Source of the DNA: Biscogniauxia marginata
Lineage: Eukaryota > Ascomycota > Sordariomycetes > Xylariales > Xylariaceae
Length of the DNA stretch: 19,474 nt
NCBI GenBank assembly: GCA_022695795.1
Contig: MU404269.1
Span: 1 to 19,474 of the forward strand
Reading direction: 5' to 3'
Below, one piece after another: positions 9,416 to 19,357 of this stretch. The notes under the pieces were generated by a model. It saw only the letters and a list, made by a program, of their open reading frames with translations. It had not been told where the DNA came from and ran no database searches. The number at the start of each line of letters is the position of its first letter. Position 1 is the stretch's first letter. The position numbers and the translations under genes were made by a program.

Positions 9416-11172
9416 TTACAACCCAGCAACCGTAGTCATCGACGGCAGCTCTCTCTCAAACTCAGCGAGGACCTCCTTCTCGGACAAAACTGTCTGAACG
9501 CTCCGCATGCGGTAGCCAATGAAACGATCAAGGTCGTCAGGCCGAGGCAAAGGTGTGGCAATACTGTCGCTCCTCCTCGGGCGAGGCGACATACGAAGGG
9601 CATCGTTGGCATCACCATCGGGGCGGCTACCCCAAGAGGTCTAAATGCGTGTTAGTGGTAATAGGGGTGGCGGGGGCCGGTTAACTCATTTCTCATACCA
9701 TATTCAACGTCAAAAGCGCGTGCAGCTTGATCAGACCGTGGAAATAACCGAAGATAATGGATACGGGTAAAAATAATATGTCGCTCGGGTTACGGCGGAA
9801 TAGTCCAATCAGCTTGACCACCTTGGTGAAGGCGAACATGAAGACGAGCTGGGCCCAAAAGAGGCGCTGGCGGGTCTCCAGATCCCACCCTTCAGTGCCC
9901 CACCAAAGCGAGAAGACTAAGAGGGGGTCGACAAGGAAAGCTAGAGAGGTAAAGGTCGCCACGTGTAAGGCGTAGGTACACCATGGCTGTTGGCTGCAAT
10001 CGACGCACCCGCTTAGTTTTTGAACAGGACGGAAAAGTGAGAAGAACAAGAAAAAGGAGAAGGGGGTAAAACTAGTGTTTTTATGGGGATTTGTTTTCAC
10101 TCACGTCAACACGTATCTCTCGCGCACTAGGCTTGTCCAGTTGCTTCGCCAGTTGCTGCGGGCCCATCGTGAACACTGGAACAGAAACTTAAGGCCGTTC
10201 TCGAGCGTCGTCTCGATCTCGCACTCCTTCTCGTACTGGATCCAAGTTTTCCATTGGTGGCTCACCAGCCAGCGGGTGACAAAGTTGTCGTCGTCAGCAT
10301 TCAGGATGTAATCACGCCACCGCTCGGTCTTGAACCCTTCCAAAAAGTCGTGGCTTGACAAGATCTCTGAGCGGTAGGCCCCGGTGCGGCCCGACATGCA
10401 TGAAGTGCCCCCGTCGATGTTATGCGTGGCAGAAATCTCGAAATTCCGACGCTCGATGTAAGCCGCCCCAAGCCAGTTGAAGAGCTGTGTAGACCACGAT
10501 CCGTCCGATGTCCGGCGCACACGCTGGCAAGTCCCGACACCACCCATCTTGGGATCCTCAAACGGGGCCAGCACCCAGGGGAGCAGAGTAGACGGCCAGG
10601 TGACATCGTCATCGGCCATTATGGTAATTGCCGTCCTGACCTTGGGAAGCGCCTCGCAAACTTGCTGACGCTTGTTGGCGATGGGCGTGAAGAGCACGCG
10701 AACGGCGTTTGGGGTCGATAAGGTTTGGACCAGCTTCTCTAACGCCCCGTGCTTGTCCACAGTAGTCACCAGGATGAGCTGATGGGGTCGGCAAGCAAGG
10801 ATGCTCTCCAGAGAAGGGCGAAGCTCCTCAAAAACATTGTGAATAGTGGGGATAATCACAGTCACATCGTCGGGGGTGAAGGTCGGCTTCTCAGGAATGG
10901 GCTTTGACTTGTAAAGCCAGTGGCTGAAGGTATGGACAATCAGGCGAAGATAGCGATGGACCCTGGTAATTTGTCAGAGTACGGGCCCAATGCGGGACAA
11001 AGCTGAGGAAATTGGCACAGCTCTAGGCTTGGTAGCGGGTTGCGGGTTGCGCAACTAGCCTGCCGACGGGGACTTACCACAAGATCCAGAACGTGAACCA
11101 CCAGAACTTGGCTGACGAGAAGATGTCGAAATACGGGCAAACGAGGCCCCAGAGAGCGGCCATCATATCCAT
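9416..11172 (-). CDS. GT2: Family 2 glycosyltransferase, fungal GT2/Cps1-like membrane polysaccharide synthase (4 exons)
   Basis: The exons, in transcript order, are 11172-11078, 10962-10105, 9993-9699 and 9640-9416: 1473 nt, 490 residues. A membrane anchor lies at about residues 22-48. The GT-A catalytic domain starts near 65 (VTVIIPT). Visible motifs are DDD at 149-151 (nucleotide-sugar/metal site), GGTSCMSGRTGAYR at about 217-230, DDD at 255-257 in the acceptor/base region, and QCSRW at 294-298, the QxxRW signature of processive GT2 enzymes. Three further membrane segments lie at about 326-348, 363-383 and 390-414, followed by a hydrophilic tail. From family knowledge, such proteins are integral membrane synthases, and the plant-pathogen homologues called GT2 are needed for hyphal growth on solid surfaces. 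The polymer made is not settled by sequence. The ATG at 11172 is the first after an in-frame TAG upstream and has A at -3 and G at +4. Exon ends meet in frame at phases 2, 2 and 0. Family call is strong; the exact substrate is unknown. Confidence 0.93.
9641..9698 (-). other. GT2 intron 3 (58 nt)
   Basis: The donor is GTATGA and the acceptor CATTTAG. A perfect CACTAAC branch site lies 11 nt before the end (branch A at 9652). It falls at phase 0 after Met416. The 75-codon exon beyond it opens with TSWGSR, which fits the T-x-WG-x-R continuation I recall for this family. Without splicing, the frame adds only Val and then stops at TGA 9695-9693. An annotation that ignores this intron would lose the last 74 residues. 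Confidence 0.85.
9994..10104 (-). other. GT2 intron 2 (111 nt)
   Basis: The donor is GTGAGT and the acceptor ATTGCAG. An ACTAAG branch-like site has its A at 10013, and a long pyrimidine stretch lies between donor and branch. It splits Thr318 (AC/C, phase 2), joining the end of the catalytic domain (ERYVLT) to QQPWCTYALH at the second membrane region. Read through, a TGA inside the donor stops the frame at once. Confidence 0.88.
10963..11077 (-). other. GT2 intron 1 (115 nt)
   Basis: The donor is GTAAGT and the acceptor TTACCAG. A CTGAC branch site lies at 10977-10973, its A 11 nt before the end. Splicing joins a split Trp codon (TG/G, phase 2) and carries the N-terminal anchor into VHRYLRL without a frame change. 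Unspliced, a TAA overlaps the donor and ends translation after residue 32. Confidence 0.9.
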
Positions 11173-11352
11173 CTTCAGGCACTCAGAAGTTGTCAAACGT
11201 TTCAGCGGACGAACTTGGGATAATCTCTCTTGCGTTTTCTTTTTTTTTGTTTCAAAAGAAAAAAAGCGAACTACCACTGTCTTGACGACAACACGAGGCA
11301 ATAAATTAAGTAGCTAGTGGAATCCCGTTACTGGAGTTCCGGTCTATGGAAT

Positions 11353-11627
11353 CTGAGAAAGAAAGGAAGTTAGTTGCTGAATTCTTTTTTTCCTGCTGAG
11401 GGGGTTTTATTATTATGTATTGTTTCTTCCCCACTCGTTGCGGATAAGAGAACATATGGAATTCTGGATGTCGACCAAGTGTGTAAACTACCTAAGGTAA
11501 CTTCTCACGCCAGCAAGACTATAAGGGGGTTGAGAAGTAACGACAGAGTGGCCGTGTGGGACAGGCGAGGAGGGTGCAACGACAGTCGACGGCCACGAGA
11601 CAGACATCACGAGGTGCGGTACTTGCC
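11353..11627 (-). other. Candidate 5'-UTR intron of GT2: strong acceptor, donor undecided
   Basis: On the minus strand a CAACTAAC branch site (A at 11370) is followed by a pyrimidine-only run and CAG ending at 11353, an ideal fungal 3' splice site 180 nt before the GT2 ATG. No ATG lies between it and the start codon. Possible donors are GTAGTT at 11491, GTGAGA at 11508, and a consensus GC-type site CAAG/GCAAGT with its intron G at 11626. No coding continuation is possible, because the in-frame codons just after the acceptor include TAG. This would be a leader intron. The acceptor is well supported; the extent is a guess. Confidence 0.5.
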
Positions 11628-11884
11628 TTGGATGAAACAGCGTCCAACGGCAGAAGCCAGATAAAGGCGACGGGTGTGTTGGCGCAGGGAGTCGCAGAAA
11701 GTGGAAGGTGTCGACAATGGGTTTGCATGGGTTCAGGATGAGAACTCGGATATGGTCTGAAGGAGGAGAAGCTCCGGCAAATTCAAAAGATAATATGGAA
11801 TAGAAAGTAGAAGTCCCCGAACGGAAAGATGAACGAGAGATTCCCTAAAGACTTGCCCGGGCACCTCGAGGCTCGAGCAAGGTT

Positions 11885-11930
11885 CGATGGGGAGAGAGTG
11901 AGAGAGAGTGTGTGAGAGTGGGAAGGGAGT
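11885..11930 (-). promoter_or_regulatory. CT-rich tract in the GT2 upstream region
   Basis: The plus strand is almost pure purine (GAGAGAGTGAGAGAGAGTG and similar), so the GT2 sense strand carries a CT/CA repeat. Such tracts are common just upstream of or within fungal leaders and may exclude nucleosomes. It is also simply a microsatellite. Confidence 0.35.
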
Positions 11931-11982
11931 CGAAGCGCAGATTATTATAATACACGACGAGAGAGCCAGAAAGGAAAACCCC

Positions 11983-12056
11983 TTAAAGAAAAGAAGCCAT
12001 GGCTTCTAGGGACGGGTAACAGAGACGGCGAGTAATGAGGGAGAAGTCGTCAACAT
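11983..12056 (-). promoter_or_regulatory. Two short upstream ORFs in the putative GT2 leader
   Basis: A 16-codon frame runs from ATG 12056-12054 to TAG 12008-12006. A 5-codon frame, ATGGCTTCTTTTCTTTAA, runs from 12000 to 11983; it has C at -3, and GCC immediately precedes its ATG. If transcription starts near the TATA-like element, one or both would be scanned before the main ATG and could damp translation. Whether they are in the mRNA is not known. Confidence 0.3.
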
Positions 12057-12090
12057 GAAGTCAAGGGCCAGACCAGGAGAGGAAGGGCAA

Positions 12091-12125
12091 GGATATATAG
12101 GCAAGATGGACCCATAAGACCCAAT
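12091..12125 (-). promoter_or_regulatory. Putative core promoter of GT2 (TATA-like element and inverted CCAAT)
   Basis: On the minus strand CTATATATCC occupies 12100-12091. About 20 bp further upstream, CCAAT is read on the plus strand at 12121-12125, i.e. an inverted CCAAT box. Pyrimidine-rich minus-strand sequence follows, which is typical before start sites in filamentous fungi. This places transcription start roughly at 12070-12000 and predicts a leader of 0.8-0.9 kb before splicing. It is inferred from position and motif only. Confidence 0.4.
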
Positions 12126-12361
12126 TCGCCAACGGTCGACTCGACACAAGACATACCAACCCAAGTTACTCCGTACATACGTAAACGATAGACGACGCAG
12201 TGGACGGAACGTAATTATGGGGTTTGAGGAGTGGCTAAGCTACCTACCTAAGGTAGTGCTTAGATCGACCCATCTGCAAGTATACGGGTGTTCTGTTAGT
12301 AAGTAGGTAGCTAATAAAGTATGCAACCCGGAGGAGGACTGGTGGATGTGCGTGTAAGTAA

Positions 12362-12640
12362 AGTGTGCGTATGGTGTGTGGTGTGTGGTGCGTGGTGTGT
12401 GTGTGTGTGTGTGTGTGTTGTGTGTATGTGTGTACTTTGTTGTTGTATATCGTGCAAGTGTAAGTGTGAGTGCGAGTGCGAGTGTGAGTACGAGTGTCGA
12501 ATCGTGTGTGTGGTGTATGTATGTACGAACAAGCGTAGCTCCGTCTGTCTGTATGTAGGTATGGATGTATGTAGGTGTAATGTAGGTGTGGTATGTATGT
12601 ATGTGTATGTGTATGTATATGTATATGTAGCTGTATGTGC
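12362..12640 (+). repeat. Compound GT-rich micro/minisatellite
   Basis: The block contains imperfect GTGTG units, a perfect (GT)12 at 12395-12418, seven tandem hexamers of the form RAGTRY at 12456-12497, and TATG/TAGG/TGTA tetranucleotide units from about 12513 to 12630. The plus strand is T/G with little C. Long overlapping open frames on both strands (Val/Cys-rich on plus, Thr/His/Tyr-rich on minus) are products of the repeat. Confidence 0.9.
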
Positions 12641-13161
12641 GAGGGTTCTGAGGCGACATGGGAAAGCATTGGCGAACCATTCAAAAACATATGCAGACCT
12701 GAATGCCGAGAATTCCAGGGCTCGTACAGGGTTACTTCCTGATTGGGTGACTACGAAGAAGAGACATGGTGATAGTGGCTAAGAGATATATCAAATAGCA
12801 GTGTAGACAATGGTACAAGCGCGGGCACGGGTCGTGAGGCGATGGGATGGAGATTGAGAGGCGCATCTCTCCTCTGTTGCTGTGTAATCTTTTAGACGAA
12901 AGCAAAGCCGGGAGAGAGAAAAAGATTGTTGGATTGGATGGACTTAGGCGGGGTGCTAAAATGTCCTGGCTCGCTGCTGGGGGAGGGGGGGGAAGGGGGT
13001 GGTTCTCTCGGTGGTTCCAGGTGGGTCGAGGGTCCCTCTACTGAGCAGTAGAAGACTCCCCTGGATGAGGGGTGTGGTGGGGTTTAGTTACAAAAAGGCC
13101 TGCAGGGCTAGGGGGGCGTGTAGATGAACCAGCGTTAAATAGCAAACCGGCCTAGCTGTAA

Positions 13162-13187
13162 GTAGGTAGGGATCTATACCTACCTAC
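13162..13187. repeat. Perfect 9-bp hairpin, GTAGGTAGG / CCTACCTAC
   Basis: GTAGGTAGG (13162-13170) and CCTACCTAC (13179-13187) are exact inverted copies around the 8-nt loop GATCTATA. A T6 run (13189-13194) follows on the plus strand, so it superficially resembles a terminator, but no gene ends here. It more likely reflects the TAGG motif dispersed in this DNA. Confidence 0.75.
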
Positions 13188-14995
13188 ATTTTTTAGAGCT
13201 CTACCTCTGTGTACTTCACTCGTTAAAGATTCCTAACAGGGGGGGAAGGGTAATAAAAAAAGGCGAGATAAAAAGATTAAGAAAGGATAGATATGTTTTT
13301 ATTTTTCCGTCTTTTTTTTTCTTTAGAGAAAAGGAACCATGTTTCCTGCACTGTGCAACGTGTAGAACCCCCAATCTCTACGGATTATATACACCTACAT
13401 ATACACACGTGTGACGTACCTGGAACAATGCATGCTCAGTAGCTAACTACTTACATGCCGGGCCAGTGTATTACATAGCTCGTATATGTTTCAAAGGTGT
13501 GTAGATATAAACAGAAGAAAGAGAGAAAACAAAATCCCCAAATTAAGAGGCCAGACAAGCCGCAGGGTCTCTTGGTACCTTTGGGGTACTTCAGACGAGA
13601 CAACGCGTCGATGCTGGATCCCAAACGATGCACATGGGGAAGAGGAGGGGGGGTGTTAGAGCCGCGAGACCACTCCTATAGCGACTTACACGCTGTATGT
13701 AAATACACGTTTTCGTAACCACGGATTCTAGAAGCCAGAGCCCTGGAATAGAAACAGGGCACGGCGCTCACTCGCTGGAACGCGCATCCGAGGTCCAACT
13801 TTCGAATGGGTACTATGTAAGACCTGGGCCTGTCGGATGGCTTACCTCAGCCGCGCGGAGGCCACAGGCGTGATCAGCTATCGTACAGGCGATAGCAGAG
13901 TCTGGAGTTGACCTGCTAGTGGCCATGCCGGACAATTTGATGCTATCCAGTCACTATGCGCAAAACAGAGGCCGGCACGGGCGAATCAGACCGCGCCAGG
14001 CCTGGGGGCGGCACAGTGGAGCAGCAAATCGATCTCCAATACCCGTTGACGGTATTGAATGATCTCGCGCTTGTGCTTGGCGGGTGATTGAGTCGCTTGC
14101 TGGCCCGTCGCTAGCACGAGCGAGCAGGTAGCGCTGACCCGTGCGGTAGCGCCAGTAGAGAGCTTCTAAGCGTCCAGCCTTTGCTAATACGCTCGTCCAT
14201 CGTCACCAGCCTACCCATATTTCCTTAGTTGACTGGCTAAGACGGAACGGAGCAGATAACTAGGTAGGTCGTCTACCAAACCCAGCTACCGAACCTCGGA
14301 AGCTGACGAGATGATTGCGAAGCAACACAAAAGGCCCATACCACAACATAAACCATGCACGGTCTGGGCTGCGCTGCGCTGCGAGGGATGAGGCTTTGTG
14401 ACAAGTCTGAATATCGCCGTCCCAAGCCAACGGCACGTTCAAACCCAGCGGGATGCTTGGTTTGCGGGCCGGAGGAAGCTGCTTCTTTAGGCCTCCTGGC
14501 TCTTTTAACCCTTGGTGGGAATTGATCTAAAGGAGTAGAGACGACCTGGCTAAGAAGTTTAGTATAAGATGGCTATCCTTGTTAATGAGAGAGCCCGTCT
14601 GGTGGTACGCCGATCCAGACTATTGAACCCACAAAGCACAAACCTGAACGCTCCCCTCATAACATAATCCTTGAGGATCGGAGAGGTACACCGAAGAGGC
14701 ACACCGAGATCAGACCCCAACGGACCGTTGCGACTTGCCGTATAATTACCCCGTGGTGCCCGGGGGTCGACAAGAAAAAGATAACCGATCTACACTAAAA
14801 CTGTTATTACTACTACATCCAAAAGGTTTGGCCGGGGAAGGGTTGCCACTAATCACCGGGTACGACGGGTTTTACTGTACGAGATATGTATAGGTAGGTA
14901 GCTTTTAGGTAATATATACCCATGCTTATGATAGCAATGTTCGATTACCTACATAACCAAGGTGTGCTCTTTAGGCCGTACATATCATCCAAATA

Positions 14996-15033
14996 CTAAC
15001 TAACCAACTACCTAGCTAACTAACTAACTAATA
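14996..15033 (+). repeat. CTAA-rich tandem repeat
   Basis: Repeated CTAAC/CTAA units, with a CCTAGCTAAC break, end in ACTAATAG. Confidence 0.7.
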
Positions 15034-15550
15034 GTTGCTGTAGCGCAGAGTAACACGCCTTGCATTACCTGCTACTGGAATCGAGATACATACTAAAACA
15101 AGTGAAGTAGTATATAGGTAACATAAGCATGTAGAACATGAACTGACATACATAACACATTGAGGTTTGCATGTACATAACATAGGTAGGGTTAGAGACT
15201 TGAGGTAACACTAAGTAACAGAGTCATGGATCAAGCCGGGGTTACGAGTTACGAGAGATACCAAAGATAGAGAAATTGGGGGTCCTTAATAACTTGATAC
15301 AGAGAGGCCTTCATGTTTCAGTGAGGGGTAAAGGCTAAAGGTAATAAGAACACAACCCTAAACTACCTCCGTACAGACGTACATATCTAACCCACCCAAG
15401 TTCTTACCTGGGGTGTTTTTCTATGATAACGACCTGCCCATTGAAGATTTTCCGACAGGGTTTTGAGCAATGTGATTGTCTGCATCCTGGCATGGAGTGA
15501 CAACATGGACTTCTTCTTTTTCTTCTTTTTTTTTCTTAATACCACTTCCC

Positions 15551-15580
15551 TCCGTTGGTCCCTGTTGGTCCCTGTTGGTC
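15551..15580 (+). repeat. Three tandem copies of a 10-bp unit (CCTGTTGGTC)
   Basis: Copies start at 15551, 15561 and 15571. The second and third are identical; the first differs only in its first and third bases. Confidence 0.85.
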
Positions 15581-15984
15581 AACATGATGAGAAAGAGAAA
15601 TAAGATTATATGCGAGCATGTGCATTCTGTAGGTATGTATGCATGTAGGTATGTAGGTACCTGACATGGTCTCAGAAAATCTCCAATTGTCTCTAGTGGA
15701 CTAATTACCTATATATATCAATATAATATTAGTTGTCGCAAACACCTTTAGCATTTCACTTTGATTAATATGATTAAGCTGTAGGTACAGAGTATCGTAT
15801 CGTACAAGCACAAGGTGATTCAATACGAACATTATATACCTACTTATTAAGCTTTACACCCCCGATACTTCAAAGATACCTACTGGTTGACTGTCCAGAC
15901 GGTCTTGTACGCATCTGATAACGACAATACCACGTAGGGTTGAAGAATTTTACGATCAGAAGTAAATACAAAATGAAAAAAAAA

Positions 15985-18900
15985 ATTAAATGTGGCCCAA
16001 ACATACGCAAGGCGCAAGTAACTTGCATCTTACAGGACCCGTAAGGGACGCAGAATCGACTGATGATGAGGCGAGAAGCAACGGCATCAGACGACAATAC
16101 ATTTGTTTGATCAAGTACAAGTGTACGCCCACATGCGTTACCTCTTCTTGTACCCGTGCCCCCCTCGTGCCCCCGTCCGTGTCCCCGTTCTGGATGGCAT
16201 CGTAGAGATGAAAGTTGGGGTAACCCTTGGTCGATCTTGGAGCCATTGGCCAATGACCTGATCTACCGCGCCGGGATGCAATATCGGGCCATGCTTCCAC
16301 CAAGCGAGGTCCGATGATGGTGGTCCTACCTAACCACCCCCCAATCCGCGCTCGACTCGTGCGCGCAGGTCGAATCCGAACTCGGTCTTGCTCGCCTGCA
16401 CCTCAACATCATCCTCCCGCGATCATGTACGTAACCGTAGATGAAATGCTAGCGTATGAGCAGCGACGAGGTTACAGCGTAATAATGCATCTGCAGCGTT
16501 GTAGATCTTCAAATCCTGAATCTTGATCGCAAATGTCCCGACGGCCTCGCCGCGGAACGACCGCGTACAGCCTCCTCCCGTACGGTACGACACCATACAT
16601 GACATAGAACGCCAGGCGAAACGCCATGATTGACACCTACCGTTGCATTTTAAGCAGCCAAACCTTCTATCTCAATGACGGAATGGGGAAATCCGGCTGT
16701 TTTCCCCACGTTATGTGCAATGTGTTCAGCTGTTATTAGTAGGTCACTGGATAGTAAGTATGTAGTAGGTAGAATTTTTTTTTATCCCCTTCGTCTTCAA
16801 CCACATAACCCCCAACCATTGAGTCCTGAATCGAGTTTATTAAGAACGAAACTAATGCAAAAATACGACAGTATTATTGGTCGCGAGTATTAAGTGGACT
16901 ATATATATGTACTGGATTCCAAATAGCCTTCACGCAACTGTCTCACCCACTATATGTATAGTCCAAATAAACTTACATATAGGGTATGTAATACATATTA
17001 AGAAACCCCAATAAAAATCTTAATAAAACGAGAGACTCTTTTTCGTGACACGTGCGAATCTACCAAAGTTGTGGTCAATAGTTTCCCTCAGGGCGGCGAA
17101 CCAAATTTACCATACTTCTCGCGCTCTAATCTGCCTACGTGTGAGAAAAGACTTGTCGTTATGACACACCAGCTGTCGAGAGATCCCTGCGTTTGTTGAA
17201 TATGTATGTATGCACGTCTGCAGAGCAATAGGGCTCTTTTGCTGTTTTGTCAACGTGGAGTTGAATGACGCTTCTAATTTAAAGGTACAGATGCAGTTGG
17301 ACGTTTTGGGATAACCCCCTGGCAAAAGCCAACGCTGGGATGCCGGTCATCTCAAGGGTCGCCTACATTAGCAAGTCCAACAACCCTGCGTGGCAACGGC
17401 CACGCTGTTACTTACTTGGTCAACAGAGGATAGGCTTCTTACCTCCTAAGTCCTTGACTCAAATCCCACGCTTCCATCAAAGCATCCGAAGCTCCTCCGC
17501 CTATCATCTATCATCGATTATATCTCTCAACTTTGGCAAGCTACCGGGCTCTCCTGTCCAGACGCGTGCAGATAGTCCTCGTACCCAGGCATTATAGGCC
17601 TCTCCCTCAAAGAGAGTTATCTTGCAGAATGGTATGGGGCAGCGAAGTGACACTTTGCTTCCCACCCTTTCTCCTCAATGAATGCTATGTAGGCGATGCT
17701 CAAAAATTATTCCACGAGGCGTTGAATTACTTATAACAGCCCCGCTGAGAATGCTTCTCAATTCGTCACCAGGTTTCTTTTTACTTGCGCAGATGCCGAC
17801 TGATGGCGTCGCTCTACCATATGGAAAAGAGGCATGTACACGATCTGGTTGATGGGCAAAATAGGTAGAACCATCAACGATGGAGCTTGCCTAGTGTATA
17901 TAGAAAGTGAGCTAATACGTCAGGTTCCCTCCCTTTGCATCCTCACCCCATGCCTCACATCATCGCGCATGGACTTAGTTCGTCGTCGGCCCTGTCTATG
18001 TAATTGAACATCGGAAGCTATTGGCCCTTCGAACCGCCTTACCTGTGACGAAGCAATCCGACCAAGCTCCTCGGTATCGGGGGAATTACGTTTGGATCGC
18101 GACTCCAAACCTGGAAACTCGTTTACATAGTCTCCGCTGATTGACGTAAGTAGCTCTAGGGATGTAGTATACGATCGAGGGAGGACCCCCTTTTTTTCCC
18201 CTTCTCTCTCGCGCGCCAGCGTCATCGATGAATAGATATTCTGTAATCTAAGCTAAGAAGAACACCGTGTTGATGACAAACCTGTTCATCACCTCATTTC
18301 TATTCACCTTGACGATCTCCCGACCCCCCCAATCTCTAGCGCGAGGACGGGCGACTGGGGATTGTGGAGAACGCGGGCTCATCCACGGGACATTGCGTGC
18401 TCGATGTGAACCGTTGCCCACAGACCCCGTTGGGGCTCCCGTCCCGTCCAGCCCACAAGATTGAGCACAGGGTTGGAGGAACAGACCATGGCTTCTCTCA
18501 ACCTACTACAATAAATACGTATATTATATAGTAATGGCAAACGGAACACACAAGAAATCGTCAGCACCGCAGGGTTTTCCTTTTCCCGCCTCCTCACGAG
18601 GAGAGTCGTTAGAAACCTAGGAATGCTATTATTCTAGAATTATTCGGGTACCGTATGCCAGCTCACCCCATGGAGAGCTAAGTGCAAAAATGGAAAGCCA
18701 AATGGATCGTCCCAATCATTTCCCTCCAAGCCCGAAGCTCGTGTCGTCCACCGCTAAAACAGATGGATAAAAAGTGCGTTGGCTTCACTTCAATAACAGA
18801 TGCTTTAAGCATGAGTTGGTAACAATGCAGTTCTGTATTTGGCGTCAGCGCATTCTGAAGTCGCATCTTGCTGATTGATACCTACGCAGGTCGACGGCGG

Positions 18901-19357
18901 CTCACTGACCGAACACTGGACGAGGAGGCGTTCGGATTCAACCAAACAAGAGTACATATTGTTATATGCACAGCATGGATTTCGGCACCTCCCGAGCCGG
19001 GATCCAGATCCATTTGTTATGATAACTTCTGCGGACTAGGCTATAGAGCCATGGCACGTCCCATATCTTCTCATTGCACAGGAACCGGATCCACTAGAAC
19101 AGTGAGGGTTTTGAGAAGCCCGGAAATGCTGGTATAGAAGAAGAGAGAGAAAAAAAGAGCCAGTGCTTCAAGGCTCCAAACCGGAAGAAAGGGACGAACG
19201 AAGAGGGGGAAATCCAAAGTCCCTTACTATATCTTTTTGTGAGTGAAGAGTATCACAAGCCTACATACAGTTTGACAACTTCCATCGATCAATCTAAAAA
19301 GAGTTGTCAAGATGCAGTGTGCCAAGCAAGCTGCCACCTATCCGGGCAACCAGGAAA
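15985..19357. other. 3.4 kb right region without a recognisable gene
   Basis: Open frames are 60-130 codons and overlap on both strands. The most protein-like ones are at 16423-16605 (minus), 17920-18225 (minus) and 18868-19137 (plus), but none matches a family I know or has a convincing exon partner (see findings and rejected items). A short degenerate GTGCCCCC repeat lies at about 16156-16188. Confidence 0.5.

Larger units (their letters stand above)
12641..15984. other. 3.3 kb region without a recognisable gene
   Basis: Few open frames exceed 60 codons, and 13719-15475 has almost none, so coding potential is especially low. Contents are a G-rich patch at 12980-13005, a perfect short hairpin at 13162-13187, many TAGGTAGG/CTACCTA motifs (14262, 14891, 15186, 15641), CTAA repeats near 15000 and a 10-bp triplicate repeat at 15551-15580. 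Confidence 0.6.

Noticed and set aside
9320..10721. Plus-strand frames antisense to GT2 (9320-9655, 9757-9975, 10075-10311, 10422-10721)
   Set aside because: Shadows of the coding minus strand; the GT2 exons with intact motifs explain the region.
11519..11728. 69-codon minus-strand frame MQTHCRHLPL... upstream of GT2 as an extra N-terminal exon
   Set aside because: Joining any of its donors to the acceptor at 11353 meets an in-frame TAG in the GT2 frame almost at once, so it cannot extend GT2.
12240..12782. About 150-codon frames on both strands across the satellite
   Set aside because: Pure repeat translation (Val/Cys/Glu on plus, Thr/His/Tyr on minus).
15410..15487. Minus-strand mini-exon: ATG near 15485, about 26 open codons, then CCCCAG/GTAAGA
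   Set aside because: A neat start-to-donor fragment, but no branch-plus-acceptor or conserved exon follows in the next few hundred bases.
15870..16303. Overlapping minus-strand frames of 127 and 105 codons
   Set aside because: Two frames equally open across a GTGCCCCC repeat; neither shows a domain or keeps a protein-like composition throughout.
18868..19137. 89-codon plus-strand frame
   Set aside because: Polar, unremarkable sequence with no recognised family, no splice partner and no signal peptide.
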